Assembly: GCF_024806835.1 (NCBI RefSeq)
Contig: NZ_JANTYU010000009.1
Coordinates: forward strand, 21,163 to 85,162
From: Xanthomonas sp. 3793
GTDB taxonomy: Bacteria; Pseudomonadota; Gammaproteobacteria; Xanthomonadales; Xanthomonadaceae
Reading direction: 5' to 3'
Length of the DNA: 64,000 nucleotides
Shown here: in pieces, positions 36,444 to 44,787 of the stretch
How positions within the stretch are numbered: position 1 is the stretch's first letter
How the letters are laid out: the number at the start of each line of letters is the position of its first letter
Program-made: the position numbers and the translations under genes
The notes under the pieces: model-generated
What the model was told of the DNA's origin: nothing
Database searches by the model: none
Seen by the model: the letters and a program-made list of their open reading frames with translations, nothing else

Positions 36444-37970
36444 ATGATCCCCGCTCCACTTCGCAACATCGTCATCGTCGGCGGCGGTACCGCTGGCTGG
36501 ATGGCGGCCGCCGCCTTTGCGCACGTGCTTGGCCCCACCTTCAACGTGCAGCTGATCGAGTCCGAACAGCTCGGTACCGTCGGTGTCGGCGAGGCCACCG
36601 TGCCGCACATCAAGGCCTTCAACAATCTGCTCGGCATCAATGAGGCAGAGTTCGTGCGACAGACCCAGGGCAGTTTCAAGCTCGGCATCGAGTTTGTCGA
36701 CTGGCAACGCCCCGGCACCTCCTACATCCATGGGTTCGGCACCCAGATAGGCCACCCGCTCGGCTTGCTGCCGTTCCATCAGTACTGGATCAAGCAACAC
36801 TTGCGCGGCAAGGCGCAGCCGTTGGGCGCCTATACGCTCAATACCGTAGCCGCGGTGCGCGGCAAGTTCATGACCTCGGCCGGCGATGTGCCGGCCAATT
36901 CACCGTTGGCCAACATCGCCTACGCGTATCACTTCGATGCCTCGCTGTACGCGCGCTTCTTGCGCGGCTTTGCCGAAGCGCGCGGCGTGCGCCGCATCGA
37001 AGGCATGGTGGACCGTGTGCACCTGCATCCCGAGTCGGGCCATGTGGTGTCGCTACAGCTGGCGTCCGGCCAGCTCATCGCTGGCGATCTGTTTATCGAT
37101 TGCTCGGGCTTTCGCGGCCTGTTGATCGAAGACGCGCTGCACACCGGCTACCACGACTTCACCCACTGGCTGCCGTGCGACCGCGCACTGGCGTTGCCTA
37201 GCGAAAACGTCGGCCCGCCCACGCCGTACACGCGCTCCACTGCGTGCGCGGCCGGCTGGCAGTGGCGCATCCCGCTGCAGCACCGCACCGGCAATGGCTA
37301 TGTGTATTCCAGCGCGCACATCAGCGACGACGAAGCCGCCGCTAGCCTGCTCGCCAACCTGGATGGCAAGCCCTTGGGCGACCCGCGTCCGCTGCGCTTC
37401 ACCACCGGCCGGCGCAAGCAGTTCTGGAACCGCAACGTGGTTGCGCTGGGGCTCGCCAGCGGCTTTCTGGAGCCGCTGGAATCGACCAGCATCCATCTGA
37501 TCCAGTCCGGCATTTCCAAGTTGCTGGAGCTGTTCCCGCGCGAAGGCATCAGCCCGGTGCTGGTGCAGCGCTACAACGACCGGCTGGCGTTCGAGTTCGA
37601 CCGCATCCGCGATTTCCTGCTGCTGCACTACCACGCCACCGAACGCGACGACAGCGCGTTCTGGCGGCATTGCCGCCAAATGCCGATCACCCCGGAACTA
37701 CAGACCACCTTGGACTTGTTCCGCGACAGCGGGCGTTTCTATCGCAATGCCGAAGAGATGTTTGCCGAGATCAGCTGGGTGCAGGTACTGGTGGGCCAAG
37801 GCGTGCTGCCGCAGGGTTATCACCCGCTGGTGGACCAGGTGCCCGACCGCGACGCCGAAGGCTTCCTAACCAGCGTGGCGCAGACCATCTCGCACTGCGT
37901 GGATGTCATGCCGTCGCACCAACAGTTCATCGATCGCTATTGTAAGGCGGCAACTCTGCCGTACAGCTAA
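36444..37970 (+). CDS. Flavin-dependent tryptophan halogenase-like protein
   Basis: A 508-residue FADH2-dependent halogenase. The ATG at 36444 is preferred over a TTG at 36423 because residue numbers then match PrnA: FAD motif GGGTAGW at 13-19, catalytic Lys79 in GSFKLG, the W272-Q-W274-R-I-P motif, and catalytic Glu346 in LESTSIH. All key residues are kept, so it should be able to make and use hypohalous acid. In xanthomonads and Caulobacter such genes sit beside TonB receptors and LacI regulators instead of antibiotic genes; the substrate is unknown. No flavin reductase is seen nearby, and one from elsewhere would be needed. Confidence 0.92.
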   Translation: MIPAPLRNIVIVGGGTAGWMAAAAFAHVLGPTFNVQLIESEQLGTVGVGEATVPHIKAFNNLLGINEAEFVRQTQGSFKLGIEFVDWQRPGTSYIHGFGTQIGHPLGLLPFHQYWIKQHLRGKAQPLGAYTLNTVAAVRGKFMTSAGDVPANSPLANIAYAYHFDASLYARFLRGFAEARGVRRIEGMVDRVHLHPESGHVVSLQLASGQLIAGDLFIDCSGFRGLLIEDALHTGYHDFTHWLPCDRALALPSENVGPPTPYTRSTACAAGWQWRIPLQHRTGNGYVYSSAHISDDEAAASLLANLDGKPLGDPRPLRFTTGRRKQFWNRNVVALGLASGFLEPLESTSIHLIQSGISKLLELFPREGISPVLVQRYNDRLAFEFDRIRDFLLLHYHATERDDSAFWRHCRQMPITPELQTTLDLFRDSGRFYRNAEEMFAEISWVQVLVGQGVLPQGYHPLVDQVPDRDAEGFLTSVAQTISHCVDVMPSHQQFIDRYCKAATLPYS

Positions 37971-38201
37971 AGACGACGTTCGGAGTGCTGTCTTCAGTCT
38001 TTCCGCTTTCCCGTCTTCACGTACCACCTGACGTTAGTGAAACTCAAAGGACGCTTAGCCTTTATGGCTAAGTGTCCTATAGTTAAAATCTCGTAGAGAA
38101 AATTAATCAGGTAACGCTGCTCAGGTTACTTATCAACCACTGCTGCGCAACAACCAAACTAATTATCACGCCTTTGAATCTGAAGCGTCGCGTATGCGCC
38201 A
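37971..38201. other. AT-rich spacer with a 12-bp hairpin
   Basis: A gap between the halogenase and the small secreted gene, with a sudden drop in GC. It holds the hairpin at 38049-38077. No gene or other element is seen. Confidence 0.5.
38049..38077. terminator. Hairpin after the convergent halogenase and secreted genes
   Basis: GGACGCTTAGCC and GGCTAAGTGTCC pair over 12 bp (one G-T) with a 5-base TTTAT loop. It lies between convergent genes. AT-rich flanks but no true T-run; it may serve both directions. Confidence 0.5.
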
Positions 38202-38603
38202 TCAGTCCACGTTGACATAAACGCTTGCAGGCGGGTTGAAATTCTGTCCCGGAGAGGTCGCAATCGCTGATATACGATACGTTCCCGGAGTCCGGATAGT
38301 GGCTTTACAGTGTCTTACTGGAGTCGCGCTGTAGAATTCATCTGAAGTGTTGCAGAGGTATTCACCATTTGCATATATTTTGAAATTACTACCGTAATCA
38401 ACAGTATTACCCCCTGTGATGTAAATGTCGGCTTGCACGCCTACAAATTTGGGAAGCGTGCCTGGCTGCAAAATCGCTTGGACCATGTTTGGCCCCGGAC
38501 ACGGAACCACGAAACCATCTGAGTTAAAACAAGTTGCAGCAAGCGAAGATCCCGCCACTGAAAAAATAAAAATTGCTGATGCACCCAGATAAAATCGTTT
38601 CAT
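38202..38603 (-). CDS. Small secreted protein in an AT-rich insert
   Basis: A 133-residue protein with a signal peptide (LGASAIFIFSVAGSSLAA) and a good ribosome-binding site (AAAGGA before ATG). The mature part is about 110 residues with four Cys (TCFNSDGFVVPC, LCNTSD, RHCKAT), probably disulfide-bonded. The end, PGTYRISAIATSPGQNFNPPASVYVNV, is typical of an immunoglobulin-like beta-sandwich. I do not recognise a family. GC content and codon use are unlike the neighbours, so it was probably gained by transfer. Confidence 0.65.
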   Translation of the reverse strand: MKRFYLGASAIFIFSVAGSSLAATCFNSDGFVVPCPGPNMVQAILQPGTLPKFVGVQADIYITGGNTVDYGSNFKIYANGEYLCNTSDEFYSATPVRHCKATIRTPGTYRISAIATSPGQNFNPPASVYVNVD

Positions 38604-38953
38604 TTAAAATCCTTTAAATTAATTTAAACATCCGTTTAGTTACAGAGGGCTCTGCAACAAATTACAATTAGCAGCGATATCATTAATTTTTTGTGTTTTT
38701 TAAGTTAAACACAGATAAAGTTTGGCCGCGTGCATACAAAGCACGTTCTGGCTGCAAAAAAAAGGATCGGGCACAAGGCCCGATCCCTTCGAAAACCGGG
38801 ACAAGCCCGGTGGACAATGAGTGGCACAGCTTCCGACTGACATCGGACGCCGGCATGTTAACGAGACTTTCACGTTAAAGCAATACTTTAATTTTACCTG
38901 CTCAAATTATTGATTTTGTTCGACAAACGCATACTGAGCAATAGCACCGGCAC
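38604..38953. other. AT-rich intergenic region with pyrF terminator
   Basis: A 350-bp gap upstream of the small secreted gene and downstream of pyrF. It contains the terminator at 38756-38786 and AT-rich DNA likely to hold the promoter of the secreted gene. A 61-codon rightward frame at 38693 overlaps the terminator and is rejected. Confidence 0.5.
38756..38786 (-). terminator. Rho-independent terminator of the pyrF operon
   Basis: On the minus strand a 9-bp stem (GGATCGGGC and complement) with a 5-base loop is followed by eight T. It lies about 170 bp beyond the pyrF stop codon, and no gene lies between them. Confidence 0.85.
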
Positions 38954-39685
38954 TCAGTCCCGGCGCTGCACCACCGCCGCGCGGATCTCGTCCTGGATGG
39001 CGGCGGCAGCGGCGGCCGGGTCGGCAGCCAGGCGGATCGGCCGGCCGACCACAATCGCGTCGGCGCCATCGGTGAACGCCTGCGCCACGCCCACGGTGCG
39101 TTGCTGGTCGTCGCCGACCGGGCCACCGGGGCGGATGCCGGGGCAGACGATCGAAAACCCCGGGCCGGTGGCGCGGCGGATCGGGCCGGCTTCCTGGCCG
39201 GAGGCGATCACCCCGTCGATGCCGGCGGCCTGGGCGGCCAGCGCGCGCTCCACCACTACGTCCACCGGTTCGCGGTCGATGCCCATCGCGGCCAGGTCCG
39301 GGCGGCCCATCGAGGTCAGCACGGTCACCGCCAGCAGGCGCATGTCGCCCTGGTTGGCTTCGGCGGCGGCCTGCAGCATGCCGGCATGCCAGCCGTGCAC
39401 GGTGCAATAACTCACCGGCCACTGCGACAGGCGGCGGATGGTGCCGGCCACGGTGGCGGGGATGTCGAAGAACTTCAGGTCGACGAACACGCGCTTGTTG
39501 CGCTTGGCCAGCGCATCGAGCACATGGAAGTACTCGCCCGAGGCCAGCAGTTCCATGCCGATCTTGTAGAAGGACACCGACTCGCCCAACCGGTCCACCC
39601 AGGCGATCGCCTGGTCATGGCCGGGCACGTCCAGCGCGAAGATCAGCCGCTCGTGCGCGGCCAGCGGCAACGGTGCGCGGCTCAT
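38954..39685 (-). CDS. pyrF: Orotidine-5'-phosphate decarboxylase
   Basis: A 243-residue cytoplasmic enzyme converting OMP to UMP in the last step of pyrimidine synthesis. Group signatures: IFALDVPGHDQA near the start, the catalytic D-x-K-x-x-D in VFVDLKFFDIPATV (about residues 68-75), and the phosphate loop CPGIRPGG and VVGRPI near the end. The ATG at 39685 overlaps the stop of the phosphatase gene by 4 bp (ATGA), so the two are coupled. Length is normal. Confidence 0.96.
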   Translation of the reverse strand: MSRAPLPLAAHERLIFALDVPGHDQAIAWVDRLGESVSFYKIGMELLASGEYFHVLDALAKRNKRVFVDLKFFDIPATVAGTIRRLSQWPVSYCTVHGWHAGMLQAAAEANQGDMRLLAVTVLTSMGRPDLAAMGIDREPVDVVVERALAAQAAGIDGVIASGQEAGPIRRATGPGFSIVCPGIRPGGPVGDDQQRTVGVAQAFTDGADAIVVGRPIRLAADPAAAAAAIQDEIRAAVVQRRD

Positions 39686-40620
39686 CGGGCCACCTCCAGC
39701 GCGGCGCGCTTGGCGTCGTGGCGGGTCTGCCAGGGTTGCGAATAATCGTTGTTGAACTGCGCCGGCTCCCAGCCGCCATAGCTGGGATTGGGCAGCATCC
39801 ACCAGCGCTCGCCGAACCAGTCGTGGTACTGCTGCAGCAATGCGCCGCGCGCCTGGCCGGTGTTGGCGGTGACCTGCACGAAGTCGCCCAGCTGGTCGCC
39901 GAACTGCATCAGCACGCGGTAGGTCTGCCCGGCCAGCTGGCGCCGGCAGTTCTTCTCGCTACCGTTCTGCTCGCAGCCCTTGACCACCGTGCCCAGGCCC
40001 AGAAACACGCTGTCGTCGGCCACCGGCAGGCCGGCGCTGCGCAGGTTGGCCAGAGTGGCGTCCTTGAGGTGCACGGCGCGGTTGGAGATGTAGATCAGGG
40101 TGATGCCGCGGGCGTTGGCGGCCTTGGCGAAATCCACGACGCCCGGAATCGGCTTGGCCTTCTTCTCGGCCACCCACTGGTCCCAGCTCAACTCGTCGTA
40201 TTCCTTGCCGTCGCGCAACAGGCGCGCCTGATAGGGCGAGTTGTCCAGCACGGTCTCGTCCACGTCCAGCACCACCGCCGGCTTCAGGCCGGTGGCGGCA
40301 TTGCCGCGTTCTTCGGGGACCAGCGCGTCCCAGTTGGGCTGCTTGAGCGCGGCATCGAGCTTGTCGGCCGCAGCGCGGTAGGTCTGCTCGGCCACGGCGC
40401 GGTATTCCTCCGAGCGCTGCATCCACAGCACTGCGTTGAGATTGTCGTCGCCGGCAGGGAGCGTGCTGGCAGGTGTCGCGGGCGTGGCAGACGCCGTGCC
40501 GGCAGCATCGGCGGAGGCGGCCGCAGGCTGCGCCGGCGACTTGTCGGCGGGCTTGCAGGCGCTCAAGGCCAGCACGGTGCAGGCGAGCAGGGACAACGGT
40601 GCGTAAAGCGAGGGGCGCAT
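39682..40620 (-). CDS. HAD acid phosphatase / 5'-nucleotidase lipoprotein e(P4)-like
   Basis: A 312-residue protein with a lipoprotein signal (LSLLACTVLALSAC, lipobox LSAC, Cys about residue 21), followed by an Ala/Pro/Thr linker. The HAD domain starts at VVLDVDETVLDNSP (D-x-D-E-T, about residues 120-130) and has motif II in TLIYISNRA; this matches the class C acid phosphatase family including Haemophilus e(P4), which dephosphorylates nucleotides outside the cytoplasm. The ATG at 40620 is chosen because a TAAAAT box lies at 40658-40663, too close to the alternative ATG 40647. It overlaps pyrF, suggesting nucleotide salvage coupled to pyrimidine synthesis. Confidence 0.88.
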   Translation of the reverse strand: MRPSLYAPLSLLACTVLALSACKPADKSPAQPAAASADAAGTASATPATPASTLPAGDDNLNAVLWMQRSEEYRAVAEQTYRAAADKLDAALKQPNWDALVPEERGNAATGLKPAVVLDVDETVLDNSPYQARLLRDGKEYDELSWDQWVAEKKAKPIPGVVDFAKAANARGITLIYISNRAVHLKDATLANLRSAGLPVADDSVFLGLGTVVKGCEQNGSEKNCRRQLAGQTYRVLMQFGDQLGDFVQVTANTGQARGALLQQYHDWFGERWWMLPNPSYGGWEPAQFNNDYSQPWQTRHDAKRAALEVAR

Positions 40621-40657
40621 GGCATCCACCAGAACAGGAGCGGTCATTAAGCCCGCG

Positions 40658-40663
40658 ATTTTA
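40658..40663 (-). promoter_or_regulatory. -10 box (TAAAAT) of the phosphatase-pyrF pair
   Basis: On the minus strand TAAAAT lies about 38 bases before the ATG at 40620. Transcription would start near 40651, giving a leader of about 30 bases. No clear -35 box is seen. Confidence 0.5.
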
Positions 40664-40935
40664 GCGGGTTCGCGCCTGGCCGCCCGCTGTTGGCGACAGC
40701 AAGGCCAGTGGACGCGACACGCACCCATGGGAGGTGACCGCAGCGATGGCCTGCATGGTAGTGGTGGCTGGAAACCGCGTAGCGGCCGACGACTGCCATG
40801 GCGCATGGGCTGCGACGGCGCACGCGCTGCCGCCCGCAGCAGCTTGGCCGCACGCACAGGCTGATCGCAGACGCCTGGAAGAACACCGACACAGGATCGG
40901 CATATCCTTGTGCGCTGATTGCCCCGGAGTCACCG

Positions 40936-41592
40936 ATGACAGAGACCTCGCCACCGCCCGTTCTCGATACCGCCCAGGCCCGCGTGCTTGGCTGTCTGAT
41001 CGAAAAAGAGGCCACCACCCCGGACGCCTACCCGCTCACCGTCAACGCCGCACAGGTGGCCGCCAATCAGAAGACCGCGCGCGAGCCGGTGCTGAACCTG
41101 CAGACCGGCGTGGTGCATCACGCGCTACGCCAGCTGGAAACGCTGGGCCTGGTGCGCCAGCAGTTCTCCTCGCGTGCCGAGCGTTACGAACACCGGCTGG
41201 GCAGCGTGCTGGATCTGACGCGCCAGCAGGTGGCCCTGATCGGCCTGCTGCTGTTGCGCGGCCCGCAAACCCTGGGCGAGTTGTTCGCGCGCAGCGAGCG
41301 GCTGGCGCGCTTCAACGATGCCGACGACGTGCGCCATCACCTGGACCGGCTGATCCAGCGCAGCCTGGCGGTGCAACTGCCGCGCGCCAGCGGCCAGCGC
41401 GAGGACCGCTACATGCATCTGCTCGGCGGCGAGCTGGACCTGGACGCGCTGCAGGCCGCAGCTGCCACGCGCGAGAGCACGCCGCGCGGCGCCGACAGCG
41501 CTGCGCTGGAAGCGCGCGTGCAGAGCTTGGAAGAGCAGTTGCAGGAACTGCGCGAGCAGGTGACCGCGCTGCGCACCCGCCTGGGCGAGTAA
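40936..41592 (+). CDS. yceH: YceH family protein (UPF0502/DUF480)
   Basis: A 218-residue protein. Residues about 10-170 match the UPF0502 pattern: ARVLGCLIEKEATTPDAYPLTVNAAQVAANQKTAREPV, then ALRQLETLGLV and LLLRGPQTLGELFARSERL. Two winged-helix repeats are expected. A C-terminal coiled coil (about 190-218, LEARVQSLEEQLQELREQVTAL) is typical. The function is unknown; the fold suggests DNA or protein binding. It is divergent from the phosphatase gene. Confidence 0.93.
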   Translation: MTETSPPPVLDTAQARVLGCLIEKEATTPDAYPLTVNAAQVAANQKTAREPVLNLQTGVVHHALRQLETLGLVRQQFSSRAERYEHRLGSVLDLTRQQVALIGLLLLRGPQTLGELFARSERLARFNDADDVRHHLDRLIQRSLAVQLPRASGQREDRYMHLLGGELDLDALQAAAATRESTPRGADSAALEARVQSLEEQLQELREQVTALRTRLGE

Positions 41593-41751
41593 ACGCGGGA
41601 AGCGAAGCGCTCGCGCCGCCGCCGGGCGCACGCCGGCGATGCCTGGTGGGGCACGGACCGCGCGCGCACTGCGGTGACTGCGCGCCATCCCCGATAACTG
41701 CCCGCCACGCTGCGAGCCGCTCCGGGCAAGTCACCGGTCGGCATTGGCGGA

Positions 41752-42603
41752 TCACACAGTCGCCGGCACCCGCTCCAGCACGCCGCCCGCATAGTCGGCC
41801 TGGAACGGAAGGTCCGGCCGGTGCGCGTAGCCGATGAAGCAATCGCACCGCGTATTGGGGCAGCTGCGGGCACGCAGCTGCGCGGCGAAACTGCCGTCGT
41901 AGAGATTGCCCAGCGGCGTAGCGACGAAGTGGCAGCGCCGCACGGTGCCGTCGCCATCCACCGACAGCACCGACTCGCCGGTCAGGCAGGGCGCGCCGAA
42001 GCTGGGCGGCGGGGCGAGGTTGTAGCCGAAATGCGGATCGATCCGGCTCAAGCGCTGCACCTGCTCGGGCGTGTAGTAGTCCGACGGGCGCGGATCGAAG
42101 GCGTTGAGCCACATCGGCGTGGCGGCAGGCAGCGCAGCACGTAGCGCCTCGATCTCGTCCATGTGCGCGTGCGAGGCCACCATGCCCACGCTGTGGCGCA
42201 CGCCGCGTTCGCGCAACGCCTGGCAGCGCCGCAGGAAGGCTGCGCGCGTCACCTGGCTGGGATGGTAGGTGCACCACAGCGCCAGGCGGTCGAGATTGGC
42301 CGCGTCCAGCCAGCGCATGCCCGTGCACAGGTTGGTCTGGATCGCCACGCGGCGCAGCTGCGGCAGCTGGCTCAGCTGCACCATCGCATCGCGGTAATGC
42401 CGCCGCACCAGGCCCTCGCCCCAGGGCGTGAACAGGATCGACAACGGCCGCGTCTGCGCCTGTGCCCAGCCGACGAACCGCGCCAGATCCTGCGCATCGC
42501 GGCGCAGCGCGGCGGGGCTGTCGTAGGTCTTGGCGAACGGGCAGTAATCGCAGGCGTAATTGCAGCTGCTCAGCCGTCCCCGATAGAGCAATGACAGATG
42601 CAT
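41752..42603 (-). CDS. STM4011-like radical SAM protein
   Basis: A 283-residue radical SAM enzyme. The cluster motif C-x3-C-x2-C is in SSCNYACDYCPFAKTY (about residues 13-28). Extra cysteines at the C-terminus (VRRCHF, then SCPNTRCDCFIGY) resemble a SPASM-type or Cys-rich tail binding a second cluster. The sequence fits the uncharacterised STM4011 family. It is the last gene of the five-gene STM4015-4011 block, 7 bp after the STM4012-like gene. By family it should cleave SAM to a 5'-deoxyadenosyl radical; substrate unknown, perhaps a peptide or the LRR partner protein. Confidence 0.85.
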   Translation of the reverse strand: MHLSLLYRGRLSSCNYACDYCPFAKTYDSPAALRRDAQDLARFVGWAQAQTRPLSILFTPWGEGLVRRHYRDAMVQLSQLPQLRRVAIQTNLCTGMRWLDAANLDRLALWCTYHPSQVTRAAFLRRCQALRERGVRHSVGMVASHAHMDEIEALRAALPAATPMWLNAFDPRPSDYYTPEQVQRLSRIDPHFGYNLAPPPSFGAPCLTGESVLSVDGDGTVRRCHFVATPLGNLYDGSFAAQLRARSCPNTRCDCFIGYAHRPDLPFQADYAGGVLERVPATV

Positions 42604-42610
42604 CGGTCGC

Positions 42611-43972
42611 TTACCCGACCTGATACTGCTGCATGCGCTCGACAATCGGCGCAGAGGTCAGCCAGGGGCCGATGGTGTCGGCCCGCTCCATGCCTGCGGC
42701 GGTGAGCGCCAGCAGCGCTCCGTGCTGCTGCGCCAGCCCCAGCGCCAGCAACTCCTGCAGCTGCGGCAAGGCCTCCAGGCAATCGAGGCCGAAGCGCCGA
42801 CCAAAGTCGTCGCGGTCCAGCCCCGGGAACACCAGCAACGACTGGATCGCATGCCGCCGCATGGCATCGTCGGCATCCAGCGCGATGCCGTAGTCGGCGC
42901 AGGCGAAGCTGGCCGGATCGCGCGCCAGGTAGTGATCGAGAATTTCCGCCACCGAGCGCCGGCTGACCCCGTATTCGCTGGAGTAATGCAGGCCGGCGGT
43001 ATACGAGCGCGCGCCGCAGCCGATCCCCACCATGCCATCGCTCTGGCAGCAGTACACCGGCGCATCGCTATCGCGCGCATGCGGGGCGCGGAACATGCGC
43101 ATCGAGACCTGGGTGTAGCCGGCCGCCAGCAGATGATCGCGTCCGGCCCGGTACAGCGCCAGGCGCTCGTCCAGCGGCTCGGGTTGCAGCACGAAGCTGC
43201 GTCGCCCGCCGCTCTTGGCCTCGATCCGGCCCAGGCCGGTCATCGGCCGCACGTACAGCGGATACAGGTACAGCTCCTCGGGTGCATGCCGCAGTGCGCT
43301 GTCGATGGAGGCCAGGAAGCTGTCCACGGTCTGCCCGGCGATGCCGTAGATCAGGTCCAGGTTCAGCGTCGGGATGTCCTGGGCGCGAATGATGGCGATT
43401 GCCCGCTCCACCGTGTCGCGCTGTTGCGGCCGCACCAGTGCGCTCACTTCGGCGGCGCTGAAACTCTGGATGCCCATGCTGACGCGATCGATGCCGGCCT
43501 GCCGGCAGACCCGCAGCCGCTCGGCATCCACCGTTTCCGGCGAGACTTCGATGCCGGCCGGAATGGTGTCCAGCGCAATCGTCGCGTGCCGCGACACCAT
43601 GTCGAACACGCGCTGCAATTGCGCCGGATCCAGATAGCTCGGCGTACCGCCGCCCATCGCAAAACGCACGAAGCGGTGCGTGCCCAAGGCCTGCACGGTG
43701 GCGCGCAGTTGCTGTTCCATCTGCAGCAAATAGGCCTCCACCTGCGCCGCTGCCGGGCGCGCCAGTGCGAACAGGTTGCAGAACCCGCAGCGGTACGAGC
43801 AGAACGGGATATGCAGGTACAGGAACAGCGCCTGCCGGGGTTCGTCGGCCCAGACCTGCGACAGCGGCACGGCCGGCTGCAGCGGCCGGTAACTGGTCTT
43901 GTGCGGGTACGAGTACGAATAGGCCTGGTACGGCGGCTGGCGCAGCAACTCGGCCAACGAAGGCAGGCTCAT
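42611..43972 (-). CDS. STM4012-like radical SAM protein (HemW/HemN type)
   Basis: A 453-residue radical SAM protein. LYLHIPFCSYRCGFCNLF (about residues 52-69) is the HemN/HemW-type C-x3-C-x2-C motif with the additional Cys-free FxF pattern; MGGGTPSYLDPAQL and ERAIAIIRAQDIPTLNLDLIYGI follow as in HemW. The C-terminus has a winged-helix-like region (LLALGLAQQHGALLALTAAGMERADTIGPWL). The N-terminal 45 residues (AYSYSYPHKTSYRPL) fit the STM4012 family and not coproporphyrinogen oxidase. It overlaps the STM4013-like gene by 4 bp. Its target is unknown. Confidence 0.88.
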   Translation of the reverse strand: MSLPSLAELLRQPPYQAYSYSYPHKTSYRPLQPAVPLSQVWADEPRQALFLYLHIPFCSYRCGFCNLFALARPAAAQVEAYLLQMEQQLRATVQALGTHRFVRFAMGGGTPSYLDPAQLQRVFDMVSRHATIALDTIPAGIEVSPETVDAERLRVCRQAGIDRVSMGIQSFSAAEVSALVRPQQRDTVERAIAIIRAQDIPTLNLDLIYGIAGQTVDSFLASIDSALRHAPEELYLYPLYVRPMTGLGRIEAKSGGRRSFVLQPEPLDERLALYRAGRDHLLAAGYTQVSMRMFRAPHARDSDAPVYCCQSDGMVGIGCGARSYTAGLHYSSEYGVSRRSVAEILDHYLARDPASFACADYGIALDADDAMRRHAIQSLLVFPGLDRDDFGRRFGLDCLEALPQLQELLALGLAQQHGALLALTAAGMERADTIGPWLTSAPIVERMQQYQVG

Positions 43973-44787
43973 GGGGTCACCAGGAAATGGGCATAAGGCA
44001 CGGTCATCACCACTTCGTGGGCCAGGCGATGGCCATGGTAGCCATCCTCGCCGTAGGCGGTGCCGTGATCGGAACAGACGATGGCAAACGCACCACCGCG
44101 CGCGCGCAATGCGGCAAACAACGGCGCCAGCGCCGCATCCACATAGCGCAGCGCGGCGCAGTGGCTGTCGAAGTCGTCGCGTACCGCGCCGGGGACGTAA
44201 TGGCAATTGGGCTGATGCAGGGCCGAGACGTTGATGAAGAGAAAACAGCGGGTATCGCGCAGGGCGGGGTCGCCCAGGCGTGCGCAGGCCAGTGCGACCT
44301 GGCGCTCGGTCGAATCGGCGGCGGTGACGCCAAACTCCGGCGACCAGTGACTCTCGCCGAACAGGCCGGGCAGCTGCGCGCCGAGCGCGTTGGCCTTGTT
44401 GAAAAAGCCGGTGCCGCCGATGCATAGCGTGTGGTATCCGCAGCGCGCCAGGCCATCGACGATATCGCCGCTGTCGGCGAACACCTGGGTCTGCGCGACG
44501 ATGGTCTCGCTGCCGTCGAAGGCCAGCGCGAACAGGCGCGGATGCGGGCCCTGGCGCGCCGGGGTCGGTAAAAACCCGGCGAAGAACGCCATGTGCGCCG
44601 CGTAGGTAAAGCTGCCCGGCGTGTGCCGCCGCTCCCAGCCATCAGCCGGCAGGTACGGCGCCAGCACCGGCAGCTCGCCCTGCGCAAAACAGCGCTGCGC
44701 AGCGTCGTAGCGCAGCGTATCCAAGGTGATCAGCACGATGTCGTGCGCACCGACGATGGCGCGCATGTCCGGCAGCATCTCAACCAT
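43969..44787 (-). CDS. STM4013/SEN3800-like hydrolase
   Basis: A 272-residue protein of the alkaline phosphatase/sulfatase fold. The metal-site Asp lies in DIVLITLDTLRYDAAQ (about residues 16-31), and later FAIVCSDHGTAYGEDGYHGH gives the DHG metal ligands. The catalytic Ser/Thr is likely Thr or Asp within TLDTLRYD, although the sulfatase C-x-P-x-R box is absent. It matches the STM4013/SEN3800 hydrolase family. It overlaps its neighbours on both sides (4 bp and 8 bp). A phosphate- or sulfate-ester substrate is inferred only from the fold. Unlike most sulfatases it has no signal peptide, so it is cytoplasmic. Confidence 0.85.
   Translation of the reverse strand: MVEMLPDMRAIVGAHDIVLITLDTLRYDAAQRCFAQGELPVLAPYLPADGWERRHTPGSFTYAAHMAFFAGFLPTPARQGPHPRLFALAFDGSETIVAQTQVFADSGDIVDGLARCGYHTLCIGGTGFFNKANALGAQLPGLFGESHWSPEFGVTAADSTERQVALACARLGDPALRDTRCFLFINVSALHQPNCHYVPGAVRDDFDSHCAALRYVDAALAPLFAALRARGGAFAIVCSDHGTAYGEDGYHGHRLAHEVVMTVPYAHFLVTP

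Noticed and set aside
38693..38878. 61-codon rightward frame in the AT-rich insert
   Set aside because: It overlaps the pyrF terminator hairpin and shows no coding features.
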